A stretch of DNA of 15,399 nucleotides from Akkermansiaceae bacterium (GCA_023301335.1 JALZVA010000245.1:1-15399); one strand, 5' to 3'. Positions 8,901 through 15,399 are shown, counted from the stretch's first letter. The notes: generated by a model not told the origin, from the letters alone. Translations and numbers: made by a program.

Positions 8901-9867
8901 CGAAGAAGAGGCGCTTAAGAAGAGCCTTTGCATTCGCTGCAGTCGGAGGATCGCCTGGGCGAATCTTACGGTAAATGTCTTTGAGAGCAGATTCCTCATC
9001 GTGTGATGGGTCTTTTTTCAATGACTTAAGAAGAATCTCATCATCGCGAGAATCGATCACTTCAAGTGACTTGGTGCCTAATGAAATAAGCTGACGCACA
9101 ACACCGATGGTGAGTGGCTCGTATTGCTTAGCTACGACGACTTCGCCATCAAAGACGTCATCGAATGGAACCATTGCAGAAAGTTCCTCTTCATCCATTT
9201 CATCTGCAAGCTTAAGCTTGTGAATTTCGTAGAACTGCTCAACGAGTTCGCGGTTGGTAGGGTAACCAAGTGCACGAAGGAACGTAGTGGCAAGGAACTT
9301 ACGTCTACGGCGACGGCGGTCGAGGTAAACGTAAAGAAGGTCGTTGGTATCAAACTGTGTCTCCAGCCATGATCCACGGTCAGGAATAATGCGGAAGGAG
9401 AAAAGATCCTTTCCGTTGAGGTGCTGAGATTTCTCAAAACAGATACCTGGAGATCTGTGTAGCTGAGAAACGATTACACGCTCGGCTCCGTTTATCACGA
9501 AAGTGCCTCGGCGTGTCATCATTGGGAGTTCCCCCATGTAAACACGCTCCTGCTTATTCCCAGTTTCGTCCTTTAGTTTGAACGTCACATAAAGTGCTGC
9601 TGAGAAGCTCTCACCTGTGCGGAGTGCCTCAAGGGCAGTCAGCTTAGAATCTTCGATATCGTACTCGAGAAAATCAAGTTCTATAGTCTCATCGTACGAC
9701 TTGATTGGAAAAACTTCCATCAAGACGGCCTGGAGACCAGTTTCTGTTCGTTGTGCCGGTGGCACTTCTTTCTGAAGAAAATCTTCATAGGACTTGGATT
9801 GAACCTCAATAAGGTTTGGTGGCTCAATCACTTCCTCGATCGTTCCGAAGTAACGTCTATCTGACAT
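5992..9867 (-). CDS. rpoB: DNA-directed RNA polymerase subunit beta
   Basis: The 1291-residue beta subunit, which forms the second pincer and the rifampicin pocket of RNA polymerase. SQLSQFMDQ at 443-451 and THKRRLSALGPGG at about 459-471 make up the rifampicin region. The positions equivalent to E. coli Q513, D516, H526, R529 and S531 (here Q447, D450, H460, R463, S465) carry the usual sensitive-type residues. KMAGRHGNKGV holds the active-site lysines at 1034 and 1042. Residues about 888-1005 form a charged, partly coiled-coil insertion between the conserved blocks, placed like the beta-SI2 insertion of E. coli and other Gram-negative groups. An unusual run of six arginines lies at 184-189. 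The chain ends EDFSLDDLTL. MSDRRYFGTIEEV is a normal beta N-terminus; no Shine-Dalgarno sequence precedes it. The upstream neighbour is a MarR gene with a terminator, not rplL, so the operon must have its own promoter. Confidence 0.99.
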   Translation of the reverse strand: MSDRRYFGTIEEVIEPPNLIEVQSKSYEDFLQKEVPPAQRTETGLQAVLMEVFPIKSYDETIELDFLEYDIEDSKLTALEALRTGESFSAALYVTFKLKDETGNKQERVYMGELPMMTRRGTFVINGAERVIVSQLHRSPGICFEKSQHLNGKDLFSFRIIPDRGSWLETQFDTNDLLYVYLDRRRRRRKFLATTFLRALGYPTNRELVEQFYEIHKLKLADEMDEEELSAMVPFDDVFDGEVVVAKQYEPLTIGVVRQLISLGTKSLEVIDSRDDEILLKSLKKDPSHDEESALKDIYRKIRPGDPPTAANAKALLKRLFFDAKKYDLTRVGRYKINTKLEIKVDSHERTMVGEDFLHAVKYLLKTKKGDGVLDDIDHLGSRRVRAVGELLANQCRVGLARTERLVKERMTLFDVNIEGMTPQKLINPKALSAVVRDFFGRSQLSQFMDQTNPLAELTHKRRLSALGPGGLNRDRAGFEVRDVHPSHYGRICPIETPEGPNIGLINSMCTYARINEFGFIETPYRKVVNSRVTNEIEYVTADQEEKFLIAQANNAIDDKGNFLNERVTARERGEFIEVESSTVDYMDVSPKQLVSVAAGLIPFLEHDDANRALMGSNMQRQGVPLLISDRPLVGTGLEAKAASDSRAVIISESDGVVAASTGEIIIVTKDGELPVPDQAFLSDIECVSTDIENGVFVYPLRKFMRSNAGTCMNQKPIVYRGDKVKIGDCLADGANTEKGELALGRNVLVAFMPWNGYNFEDAIVISEKVVKEDIYTSIHISEFECAARDTKLGPEEVTRDIPNVGEEALKNLDHDGIIRIGAEVKPGDILVGKITPKSETELAPEERLLRAIFGEKAADVKDTSLRVPSGCTGIVQDIRISTHGVARRKDSDIDPAQLKKQLKKINDDYKKKKDQLTDQLTEKLSDILLGEKIPLDVVNAQSGEIIIPANRKITKTLLRKLAAIYDHIEIDPSPIRNKILEIISSFEGRFQELDTDRERRLDQMESGDEVDPGVIKEVKVFIAAKRKLSVGDKMAGRHGNKGVVAVIVPEEDMPYLEDGTPIEICLNPLGVPSRMNVGQVLETHLGVAAKALGFTVATPIFDGIPEQKIWDYMSEAKKVDGFTWIGDGKDGSVAGKSTLYDGRTGDAIHQPVVVGQIYMLKLGHLVADKLHARAVGPYSLVTQQPLGGKAQYGGQRFGEMEVWALEAYGAAYTLQELLTVKSDDVQGRTRIYEAIVKGDNNLEAGTPESFNVLIKEMQSLGMDVRPGKKNDKPVIDIDAGEDFSLDDLTL
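7101..7124 (-). repeat. Perfect tandem 12-bp repeat inside rpoB
   Basis: CAGTGAGCTGGT occurs twice without a gap (7101-7112 and 7113-7124). On the coding strand the two copies translate in frame as DQLT-DQLT at about residues 915-923, inside the variable insertion of beta. It looks like a small in-frame slippage or duplication in a region that tolerates length change. Confidence 0.85.
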
Positions 9868-10203
9868 ATGCTGTAGTTTCTGGTATAGAGGCGGTTAAGC
9901 CCGGTGCCGTTTCCAGCCCGGGCGCAGTATATTTGAATCTCTTTTTCTGTTCACCTATCATCTTAAGTCGCGACCTTAATATGAAGCAATGAGCAGAGTC
10001 CAAACCTTGAATAATCCAATGTAGTCTGACCTCTAATCACTGCCGAATTTAACGCCCAAAAAACCCCCGATTATACGGAATATTTATTGAGCGGTGAGAG
10101 CAATTACGACTTTTCCCATTATAGTCAAGAAAAAAAGACATAGTTGCTAAATTTTCATCTATCCTCCGTCACGTCTTCCCATTTTCATCACGCAAATAGG
10201 CTA
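9868..10203 (-). promoter_or_regulatory. Non-coding rpoB upstream region with candidate promoters
   Basis: No convincing gene lies between the marR terminator and rpoB. Since that terminator should stop read-through, the rpoBC promoter must be here. On the minus strand two perfect TATAAT hexamers occur (10123-10118 and 10075-10070), both with poor -35 partners at the normal distance. TGAACA (9953-9948), 16 bases, then TATACT (9931-9926) is a third candidate with better spacing. Close to the start codon GCCCGG (9899-9904) and CCGGGC (9918-9923) form a 6-bp GC stem with a 13-base loop that could fold in the leader. I cannot choose between the candidates from sequence alone. Confidence 0.35.
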
Positions 10204-10246
10204 GAAAAAATAACGGAGGTTCAGGAATAAATCCTGAACCTCCGTT
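10204..10246 (-). terminator. Strong intrinsic terminator after the MarR gene
   Basis: A perfect 15-bp stem (10212-10226 with 10232-10246, arms AACGGAGGTTCAGGA and its complement) closes a 5-base loop. On the minus strand it is followed by TTATTTTTTC. It sits about 46 bases after the marR stop codon, so it separates marR from rpoB. Confidence 0.95.
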
Positions 10247-10292
10247 TGCTATGTGTAAAGCTTCACTCGAAACCTTATAAGAAATCTATTTT

Positions 10293-10730
10293 TTAAACGC
10301 GACGATTGATCGCTGACTTCGCATGATTGATCGTATCTGCTTCTTCTTCATCCATTTCTGACATCACGTCAGAAAGTGAGATTGCTATTTCGTTACGCAT
10401 CTTCGCTACGAGCTCGGCTCCATCCTTGGTGATTCTCACCATGATTTTACGTCGATCATCCATGGCGTGCACACGCTCGACAAACTGAAGATCCTGTAGT
10501 CGATCTACAAGACCAGTTGCCGCAGCAGTAGAGTGCCCCATTTTCTGAGCAATATCAGACATCGTTAGGTATTCCTCACTAGAGAGATACGCAAGAAGGA
10601 AAAATTGCGGAAAAGAAACCTTATCCTTATTGAGCTTACTGGATAGATTTAAGATACAGGAGCGCTGAGTGAAGAGGACAAAGTCCGCCAACCTCTCGGC
10701 GTCCACGCCTGAGTTTGTGTGTGATTTCAT
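10293..10730 (-). CDS. MarR-family winged-helix transcriptional regulator
   Basis: A 145-residue protein of typical MarR length. The N-terminal helix (about 9-33) would serve in dimerisation. The DNA-binding domain follows: MSDIAQKMG at about 57-65, the recognition helix around STAAATGLVDRLQD (67-80), and the wing with the characteristic DDRR at 91-94 followed by KIMVRITKDG. An acidic patch (EMDEEEAD, about 125-132) lies in the C-terminal dimerisation helix. The only cysteine is Cys25 in helix 1. MarR proteins bind as dimers to short palindromes and usually repress themselves and neighbours until a ligand or oxidant releases them; the ligand cannot be predicted. An inverted repeat with GAACAG/CTGTTC arms lies 30-55 bases before the start and could be its operator. 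The ATG at 10730 has no Shine-Dalgarno sequence. The gene is divergent from comM and ends in a strong terminator, so it is monocistronic. Confidence 0.92.
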   Translation of the reverse strand: MKSHTNSGVDAERLADFVLFTQRSCILNLSSKLNKDKVSFPQFFLLAYLSSEEYLTMSDIAQKMGHSTAAATGLVDRLQDLQFVERVHAMDDRRKIMVRITKDGAELVAKMRNEIAISLSDVMSEMDEEEADTINHAKSAINRRV

Positions 10731-10760
10731 AGAACGGTTAAGTTATGTTGTAGTTGTGCC

Positions 10761-10786
10761 GAACAGAGGAGTGCCGCCCCCTGTTC
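10761..10786. promoter_or_regulatory. Inverted repeat upstream of marR, possible operator
   Basis: GAACAG (10761-10766) and CTGTTC (10781-10786) are exact inverted repeats 20 bases apart centre to centre, about two helical turns. Pairing continues with GG/CC after one mismatch. It lies between the marR start and the AT-rich divergent region, a usual place for an autoregulatory site. No clear marR promoter could be fixed around it; TATAAA on the minus strand (10815-10810) is the best -10 candidate. Confidence 0.35.
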
Positions 10787-10794
10787 AAGGTCAA

Positions 10795-10969
10795 GAAAAG
10801 CTAAATATTTTTATAAAAGCAAGCGTTTAATTTTAAGTTTTTAAAAACTTTAAGCTTTATTAACTATAAACAGAAGACGCAACTCGTTACTTTTTAAATA
10901 GATATGAATTTATTAAAGAATACCTTAATTTCTAACATTAGCTTCTATTAATTTTTAAAAAATAAATAG
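10795..10969. other. Extremely AT-rich non-coding divergent region
   Basis: This stretch between marR and comM is almost all A and T and contains no plausible gene. It includes a perfect 16-bp palindrome, AAGTTTTTAAAAACTT (10835-10850), without a loop. It probably acts as promoter or UP-element DNA for one or both divergent genes, or as a site for a nucleoid protein. Confidence 0.6.
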
Positions 10970-10996
10970 TTGAATGTTCATCGGAACATCTATAAA
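10970..10996 (+). promoter_or_regulatory. comM promoter overlaid by a LexA-like operator
   Basis: TTGAAT (10970-10975, 4 of 6 to TTGACA) and TATAAA (10991-10996, 5 of 6 to TATAAT) are 15 bases apart. Between them lies TGTTC-ATCG-GAACA (10975-10988), a perfect inverted repeat that extends one base further on each side (ATGTTC/GAACAT). I recall TGTTC-N4-GAACA as the LexA motif established for Verrucomicrobia with Verrucomicrobium spinosum. A repressor bound here would block both promoter elements. The start of transcription would be near 11003-11005, giving a leader of under 20 bases before the ATG at 11022. The palindrome is seen directly; the LexA assignment depends on the phylum inference. 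Confidence 0.65.
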
Positions 10997-11021
10997 AGTG
11001 ATTTATCTAACTCTAAAGATA

Positions 11022-12542
11022 ATGATTCGTTTATATTCTGCAGCTTTACTTGGGGTCAATGCCGTCCAAATCGAGGTCGAGGTCAACGCCACCCATAAAT
11101 CCGATTTCCGTCTTAACCTCGTTGGTCTTCCTGATGCCGCCGTTAGGGAGTCCACTCAGCGTGTGCTTTCCGCTCTAGATAACAGCGGTCTGTCCTGGCC
11201 ACAAGGGAACAGCACTATTAATCTTGCCCCTGCCGATCTCAGAAAAGAAGGCCCTAGTTTTGACCTCCCTATCGCACTTGCCCTAGCCTCTTTAGGTATG
11301 GATGAGGCCATGCCTCTGTCAGACAACTACGTGATCGCAGGTGAACTAGCTCTTGATGGAGCGATTCGCCCCATCAAAGGAGCCCTCTCCATCACACTGG
11401 AAGCTAGGCAGCAGGGAAAATCTAGAGTGCTCGTCCCCGAGGAGAATGCCGCTGAGGCCGCAGTTGTCAGTGGGATCGAAGTCTATGGTATCCGCTCCCT
11501 ACACGACGCCTACCTTCTTCTTACTGCCCAAAGAGCCTTCCAGCCAGTCTCTCGGGAAAATTCTAATCACCAAGCCCCCGTTTACCTCGAAGATCTAGCA
11601 GACGTGAAAGGACAGCACCATGCCAAGCGGGCACTTGAGGTCGCCGCTGCGGGTAATCACAACCTGCTTTTCAGTGGTTCCCCAGGAACAGGGAAGTCGA
11701 TGCTCGCTAAACGCCTCCCCTCCATTCTCCCACCGATGGAGGAGGAAGAATCTATAGAAACCACGAAGGTGCATTCCATTGCAGGGATTTTAGATGCCTC
11801 AGAATCTCTTGTCACTCAGCGACCTTTCCGCTCTCCACACCATACCATCTCAGATGCGGGACTCCTAGGAGGAGGAACTAATCCCGGCCCGGGGGAAGTC
11901 TCACTCGCTCAGCACGGAGTTCTTTTCCTAGACGAACTACCCGAATTTCGTCGCCAAACCTTAGAAGTCCTACGTCAGCCTCTAGAAGATTTTTCTGTAA
12001 CAATTAGCAGAGCCGCCGGCACCCTCACCTTCCCCTCGCAGTGCATGCTCGTCGCGGCAATGAATCCCTGCCCTTGTGGATACTATGGCGACACCAAGCG
12101 CGTGTGTAAATGCACCCCCAGGCAATTAGAAAACTATCGTCGAAGAATTTCAGGGCCACTCCTTGATCGAATCGATTTACAATGCGACGTTCCCCTCGTT
12201 GAGTATCAAGACCTCTCCAGCACCTCCCTCGGCGAGTCCTCCGCCACCGTCCGAGAACGCGTGATCAAGGCAAGAGACATTCAAAAGCAACGCACCTCGA
12301 ATAAACTCACTTGGAATGCGCATCTCACCCCTAAGGAAATGAGAACATACTGCCAGATCGACAAGGAAACCAACGCCTACCTCGAACAAGTGATGAAGGA
12401 ACTTAGTTTCTCAGCTCGCGCTTACGATAGAATCCTAAAGCTCTCGCGTACCTTAGCCGACATGCAGGAGTCGAAAAACATCGAGTTACCACATTTGTTA
12501 GAGGCTGTGCAGTTCCGAAGTCTGGATAGAAAGCTTACTTAA
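11022..12542 (+). CDS. comM: ComM/YifB-family AAA+ branch-migration helicase
   Basis: A 506-residue Mg-chelatase-like AAA+ protein, the same length as E. coli YifB. The N-terminal ChlI-type domain (about 3-130) carries the family block LVGLPDAAVRESTQRV at about 33-48 and LAPADLRKEGPSFDLP. The ATPase domain has Walker A GSPGTGKS at 219-226 and Walker B VLFLDE at 300-305. A cysteine cluster (350, 352, 362, 364) follows in NPCPCGYYGD...CKC, and GPLLDRIDL precedes the C-terminal Mg-chelatase domain. In naturally competent Gram-negatives ComM is a hexameric helicase that extends heteroduplex by branch migration during recombination; it is widespread in non-competent bacteria too. The frame is open upstream to an ATG at 10974, but the family starts with the motif found here as MIRLYSAALLG, and 10974 falls inside the operator, so I choose ATG 11022. 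The next gene follows after 83 bases without an evident terminator. Confidence 0.95.
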   Translation: MIRLYSAALLGVNAVQIEVEVNATHKSDFRLNLVGLPDAAVRESTQRVLSALDNSGLSWPQGNSTINLAPADLRKEGPSFDLPIALALASLGMDEAMPLSDNYVIAGELALDGAIRPIKGALSITLEARQQGKSRVLVPEENAAEAAVVSGIEVYGIRSLHDAYLLLTAQRAFQPVSRENSNHQAPVYLEDLADVKGQHHAKRALEVAAAGNHNLLFSGSPGTGKSMLAKRLPSILPPMEEEESIETTKVHSIAGILDASESLVTQRPFRSPHHTISDAGLLGGGTNPGPGEVSLAQHGVLFLDELPEFRRQTLEVLRQPLEDFSVTISRAAGTLTFPSQCMLVAAMNPCPCGYYGDTKRVCKCTPRQLENYRRRISGPLLDRIDLQCDVPLVEYQDLSSTSLGESSATVRERVIKARDIQKQRTSNKLTWNAHLTPKEMRTYCQIDKETNAYLEQVMKELSFSARAYDRILKLSRTLADMQESKNIELPHLLEAVQFRSLDRKLT

Positions 12543-12625
12543 TATAACAGAAGCTTGCTTTAGCCTAATTTACTTTTCGGTCTTGCTCTCTTCTACGCAC
12601 ACCATTTACCTTCTTTTCTAACTCC

Positions 12626-15399
12626 ATGACGCCCGTTCTTCTACTCATCATTTGCTTTAGCGTTTCTATTTTTGCTATTCTGAAAAAATCTCGCATCGCA
12701 GGGTCCCTCGCACTCCTGTTCACCATTTGCTCCCTCTTGTTTGCTTATTCACTCTATAAAAATGATATTCAATCACTCACTGCACATAACACATCTCTCA
12801 CTTCACAGTTAAAGAAAGAACATGAGCAACAAGAGGGGTATCAGAAACATTTACACACCTTAGAAGAAAGCCATTCCCTTCTGAGCGCTAAAATTGAATC
12901 ACACGAGGCTGAAAAAAGATTACAGCAATCAGAAAAATTAGCTACAGACATTAAATCGTGGTGGAAAAAAAACGTAGCTTCAAAAAACGCTCAGTCAGCT
13001 TCAAAGAAAAAAGCACACGCTTCCGCTCCAACAAACATACCCCCTTTCATTTATAGTAACGTAGAAAAAGGGTATACGTTTTCCACCCCTCGAAATATTG
13101 CAACAAAAACCAGGAAACTTAATCCTCTTTCTGACATATCTTGGGTCTACCCCAAAACAGTAGGATACGGCATCGCCATTTGTGAAGAGCTTGAAGCTCC
13201 AGCATCTTCTACTCTAGACATTCTTATAGAAAATATTCGTATAAATTCTGAGCAACCAAATGCTAAAAATGTAAAATTCAAACACTTAAGCAGCACTCAT
13301 GATATTCTATTTCAAACTGTTGAAATAGAAATGAATCACAATAATAATAAAATGATTTATTATGTATCTGTGTATTCTAAATTTGGCATGAGTCACCAGA
13401 TTTACTCTTGGGGACTCCATCCTAAAAAGGACTTAGTTAAAAAACACCACTTGGCTATTCTTGATAGTTTTTCCTCTGAAGATATCAGAATCCACGATGA
13501 GGGAAAAACTCTCATATCTTCCTATGCAGGATGGAAAACACATATTCAAGGAACCTCATTAAACCCATTAAATAACGCATCAGTAGACCACCCTTCAAAC
13601 CACTTTAGCGCCGTATTAGGAAAAGACCAAGAGAGCCTTCTCATTTACGAATACAAAAATGATACAAATTTAAATAAGCGCCAACTTCTACGTGGGGCTC
13701 TCAGCCTTTTAAATCATAGTAACTATAAGGACTATCAGTATTCCACATACACCCGGAATGGCCATCTCATACATACAGCCTCCGCCCCCTACGAAGTCGA
13801 TGGTGAAAGATATATTACAGAAATTCACTTAACAGAAAAAGACTCTAATGTCATCATTGCAGGTACGTATGCGTTCTTTTCACCTGGCTACACTTCTATA
13901 GCAAAATCTCTTTGGGATAATTTTTCTTGGATTGAGCAAGGAACACCCCAAGCGGATAACAATCTTCATACAAAGCAAGCCCACTTAGCTAATTACTTAG
14001 GCACTGGACAATATCGGGAAAGCGACTACCTCGCGGCAAAAAAATTATTTCTTAAATCCATAAAACTCAACTCCTCAATTGATACTTATCACTTAAATTA
14101 TATCAATGCCTTAAATCAGCTACAAGAGTATAAAACTGCTTTTGAAGCTATCAAAGAAGCTCAAAAAATATTCAGTTCTGATCAGCATTTCATTGCTAGT
14201 GAAGCCGAGTCTTACATCCACTTAGGTGACAAAGAAAAAGGCTATGCCTTGTATGATAGTTTGTTTAGTGGTGGTTACGACGACACCAACCACTTGTATG
14301 ATTACATCGACCTCCTCATGGAAGAAGACCCTAAAAAAGCTGTGAGCGTATTAGACAGCCATCTTAAACATCATCCCAGCCTAGAGATCACAGTATGGAA
14401 AGCCGCAGCTTATGTCGCCTGTGAAGAATACGACCTGAGTATTAACCTCTTAAATAATGAGGTCTTGTCAGAATCCCCCACCCATATAAATGCCTTAGAA
14501 TACCTTGTAGAGTCTTACCAAGGAAAGCGGGAATATCAAAAAGCTCTTGCAGCTATTAATAAATTAGCCGCACTGGAGAATAGCTCTATTAGCTCCCAGA
14601 TATGGAAGGCTAATATTTTGCGCCAAATGAATCAGCCTCAAAAATCCTATGAACTACTCAGCACATTAGCTCAAAAATTTCCTGATAATTTCAGTGTCAA
14701 AAATGCTCTATCCAAAGCATCTGCATCACTCGGCTTAGGCGATCATTCTTTAATACGTAAAGAAATTAAGCCTATCCCACTGAGCGCTAAACTTCGTGAA
14801 CTAAAAAACAAACATTCAAATATCCCAGCCCCCAACGAAGAGGATAATAACTATTATACCCGATCAGAAATCGTCACTAAAGAGATTACCAAAAATGGGA
14901 AAATCACGGAAACTACCTATCTTGATATCGTTGTCACAAAGGCTTCCAGCATCGAATACTTGTCGAACAAAACCATCACTTTTAATCCTATTTATGAAAA
15001 AATCTACGTCAACTCCGTGCAAGTTATTAACAAGGGAAAAACTACCTACCAAGGAAAGGTAAACGAACTCTTCATCAATGATGATTCATCTGATCTCGAA
15101 ACACATTCTAAAGAGCTCAATATTCCGATCAAATCTTTGGAAGAAGGTTCACTCATCAAGCTGGTTTATACAACTGTCAGTTGGGAAGAAGTAAACCGTA
15201 TCCCTTTCAGTAGGTTTTGGTTAGCAAATTCAAATCCAACTCGATTTATTGCCTACGCTTTTTCAGGAAACATAAGCACTCTAAAAGTCCACAGTAATCT
15301 CCCCCCAAATACTGAAAACTCCACATCTGAAAAAATTCTATGGCTTTCAGCACTCCCTGATTTTGTTAATGAAAATGATCAGCCTCCAAGTTCTCAAAC
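12626..15399 (+). CDS. Large TPR protein with DUF3857-like domain, cut by the right edge
   Basis: An open frame of 924 complete codons from ATG 12626 with no stop before the window ends; an in-frame stop at 12566 and the lack of another ATG fix the start. Two hydrophobic segments (about 3-18 and 25-44) would anchor it in the membrane. A charged coiled-coil-like stretch follows (about 46-100), then a Lys/Ser/Ala linker. Residues about 150-292 and 299-438 look like two copies of one beta-rich domain, each ending in a similar LDSFS/WDNFSW helix. Residues about 447-707 consist of TPR-like helical repeats (for example YLAAKKLFLKSIKLN and REYQKALAAINKL). From about 743 the pattern (ETTYLDIVVTK...ITFNPIYEKIYVNSVQV...IKSLEEGSLIKLVYTT) matches DUF3857, which usually precedes a transglutaminase-like domain; that part would lie beyond the window. 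The function is unknown. The gene is more AT-rich than rpoBC, and no Shine-Dalgarno sequence is present. Confidence 0.85.
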   Translation, partial: MTPVLLLIICFSVSIFAILKKSRIAGSLALLFTICSLLFAYSLYKNDIQSLTAHNTSLTSQLKKEHEQQEGYQKHLHTLEESHSLLSAKIESHEAEKRLQQSEKLATDIKSWWKKNVASKNAQSASKKKAHASAPTNIPPFIYSNVEKGYTFSTPRNIATKTRKLNPLSDISWVYPKTVGYGIAICEELEAPASSTLDILIENIRINSEQPNAKNVKFKHLSSTHDILFQTVEIEMNHNNNKMIYYVSVYSKFGMSHQIYSWGLHPKKDLVKKHHLAILDSFSSEDIRIHDEGKTLISSYAGWKTHIQGTSLNPLNNASVDHPSNHFSAVLGKDQESLLIYEYKNDTNLNKRQLLRGALSLLNHSNYKDYQYSTYTRNGHLIHTASAPYEVDGERYITEIHLTEKDSNVIIAGTYAFFSPGYTSIAKSLWDNFSWIEQGTPQADNNLHTKQAHLANYLGTGQYRESDYLAAKKLFLKSIKLNSSIDTYHLNYINALNQLQEYKTAFEAIKEAQKIFSSDQHFIASEAESYIHLGDKEKGYALYDSLFSGGYDDTNHLYDYIDLLMEEDPKKAVSVLDSHLKHHPSLEITVWKAAAYVACEEYDLSINLLNNEVLSESPTHINALEYLVESYQGKREYQKALAAINKLAALENSSISSQIWKANILRQMNQPQKSYELLSTLAQKFPDNFSVKNALSKASASLGLGDHSLIRKEIKPIPLSAKLRELKNKHSNIPAPNEEDNNYYTRSEIVTKEITKNGKITETTYLDIVVTKASSIEYLSNKTITFNPIYEKIYVNSVQVINKGKTTYQGKVNELFINDDSSDLETHSKELNIPIKSLEEGSLIKLVYTTVSWEEVNRIPFSRFWLANSNPTRFIAYAFSGNISTLKVHSNLPPNTENSTSEKILWLSALPDFVNENDQPPSSQ

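Noticed and set aside
10049..10141. 30-codon minus-strand ORF (MSFFLDYNGKSRN...) upstream of rpoB
   Set aside because: No ribosome binding site at a proper distance, no recognisable family, and the composition looks like translated promoter DNA; it contains both TATAAT hexamers.
10147..10167. GGAGG followed by an ATG on the minus strand, upstream of rpoB
   Set aside because: The frame stops after three codons (M-K-I-stop), and GGAGG also occurs in the nearby marR terminator arm, so it is probably chance.
10974..11021. Upstream ATG extending ComM by 16 residues (MFIGTSIKV...)
   Set aside because: The family starts at the MIRLYSAALLG equivalent, the length then equals E. coli YifB, and the upstream ATG lies inside the operator and before the -10 element.
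12543..12625. Possible terminator from the repeated AAGCTT near the comM end
   Set aside because: The AAGCTT copies are direct short repeats without a GC stem or following T run; nothing else is seen in this 83-base gap.
14864..15052. 62-codon minus-strand ORF opposite the TPR/DUF3857 gene
   Set aside because: The plus-strand frame is open throughout and shows domain structure; the antisense frame shows none.

Overview
The window reads as ordinary chromosomal DNA from a Gram-negative, PVC-like bacterium, most probably a Verrucomicrobiota. Three things point that way: beta and beta-prime RNA polymerase subunits with a Gram-negative-type insertion in beta; start codons almost without Shine-Dalgarno sequences; and a perfect TGTTC-N4-GAACA palindrome in front of comM, the LexA operator motif I recall as described for Verrucomicrobia. 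The phylum call is an inference.

Layout. Positions 1-10730 are entirely minus-strand. In transcription order they hold a MarR-family regulator (10293-10730) closed by a very strong intrinsic terminator; a 425-base non-coding stretch that should carry the rpoB promoter; rpoB (5992-9867); an 85-base spacer with a GC-rich hairpin; rpoC (1605-5906); a terminator; an AlgI-type membrane-bound O-acyltransferase (87-1490) with its own candidate promoter; and the first 24 codons of another gene leaving the left edge. Positions 11022-15399 are plus-strand: comM/yifB (11022-12542), then a large open frame (12626 to beyond the right edge) encoding a two-TM, coiled-coil, TPR and DUF3857-like protein. The marR/comM divergent gap is extremely AT-rich and holds candidate regulatory sites for both sides.

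How the parts relate. rpoB and rpoC form the core transcription unit but do not follow rplL here: a MarR gene and its terminator stand upstream, so rpoBC must be transcribed separately from the L10/L12 genes. comM encodes a hexameric AAA+ branch-migration helicase used in recombination, and its promoter is overlaid by the LexA-like palindrome, so it may belong to the DNA-damage regulon. The acyltransferase and the left-edge gene look like the start of an exopolysaccharide-acylation cluster. No mobile element, CRISPR array, tRNA or rRNA is visible. The most interesting signal is the comM operator. No wholly new system is evident.
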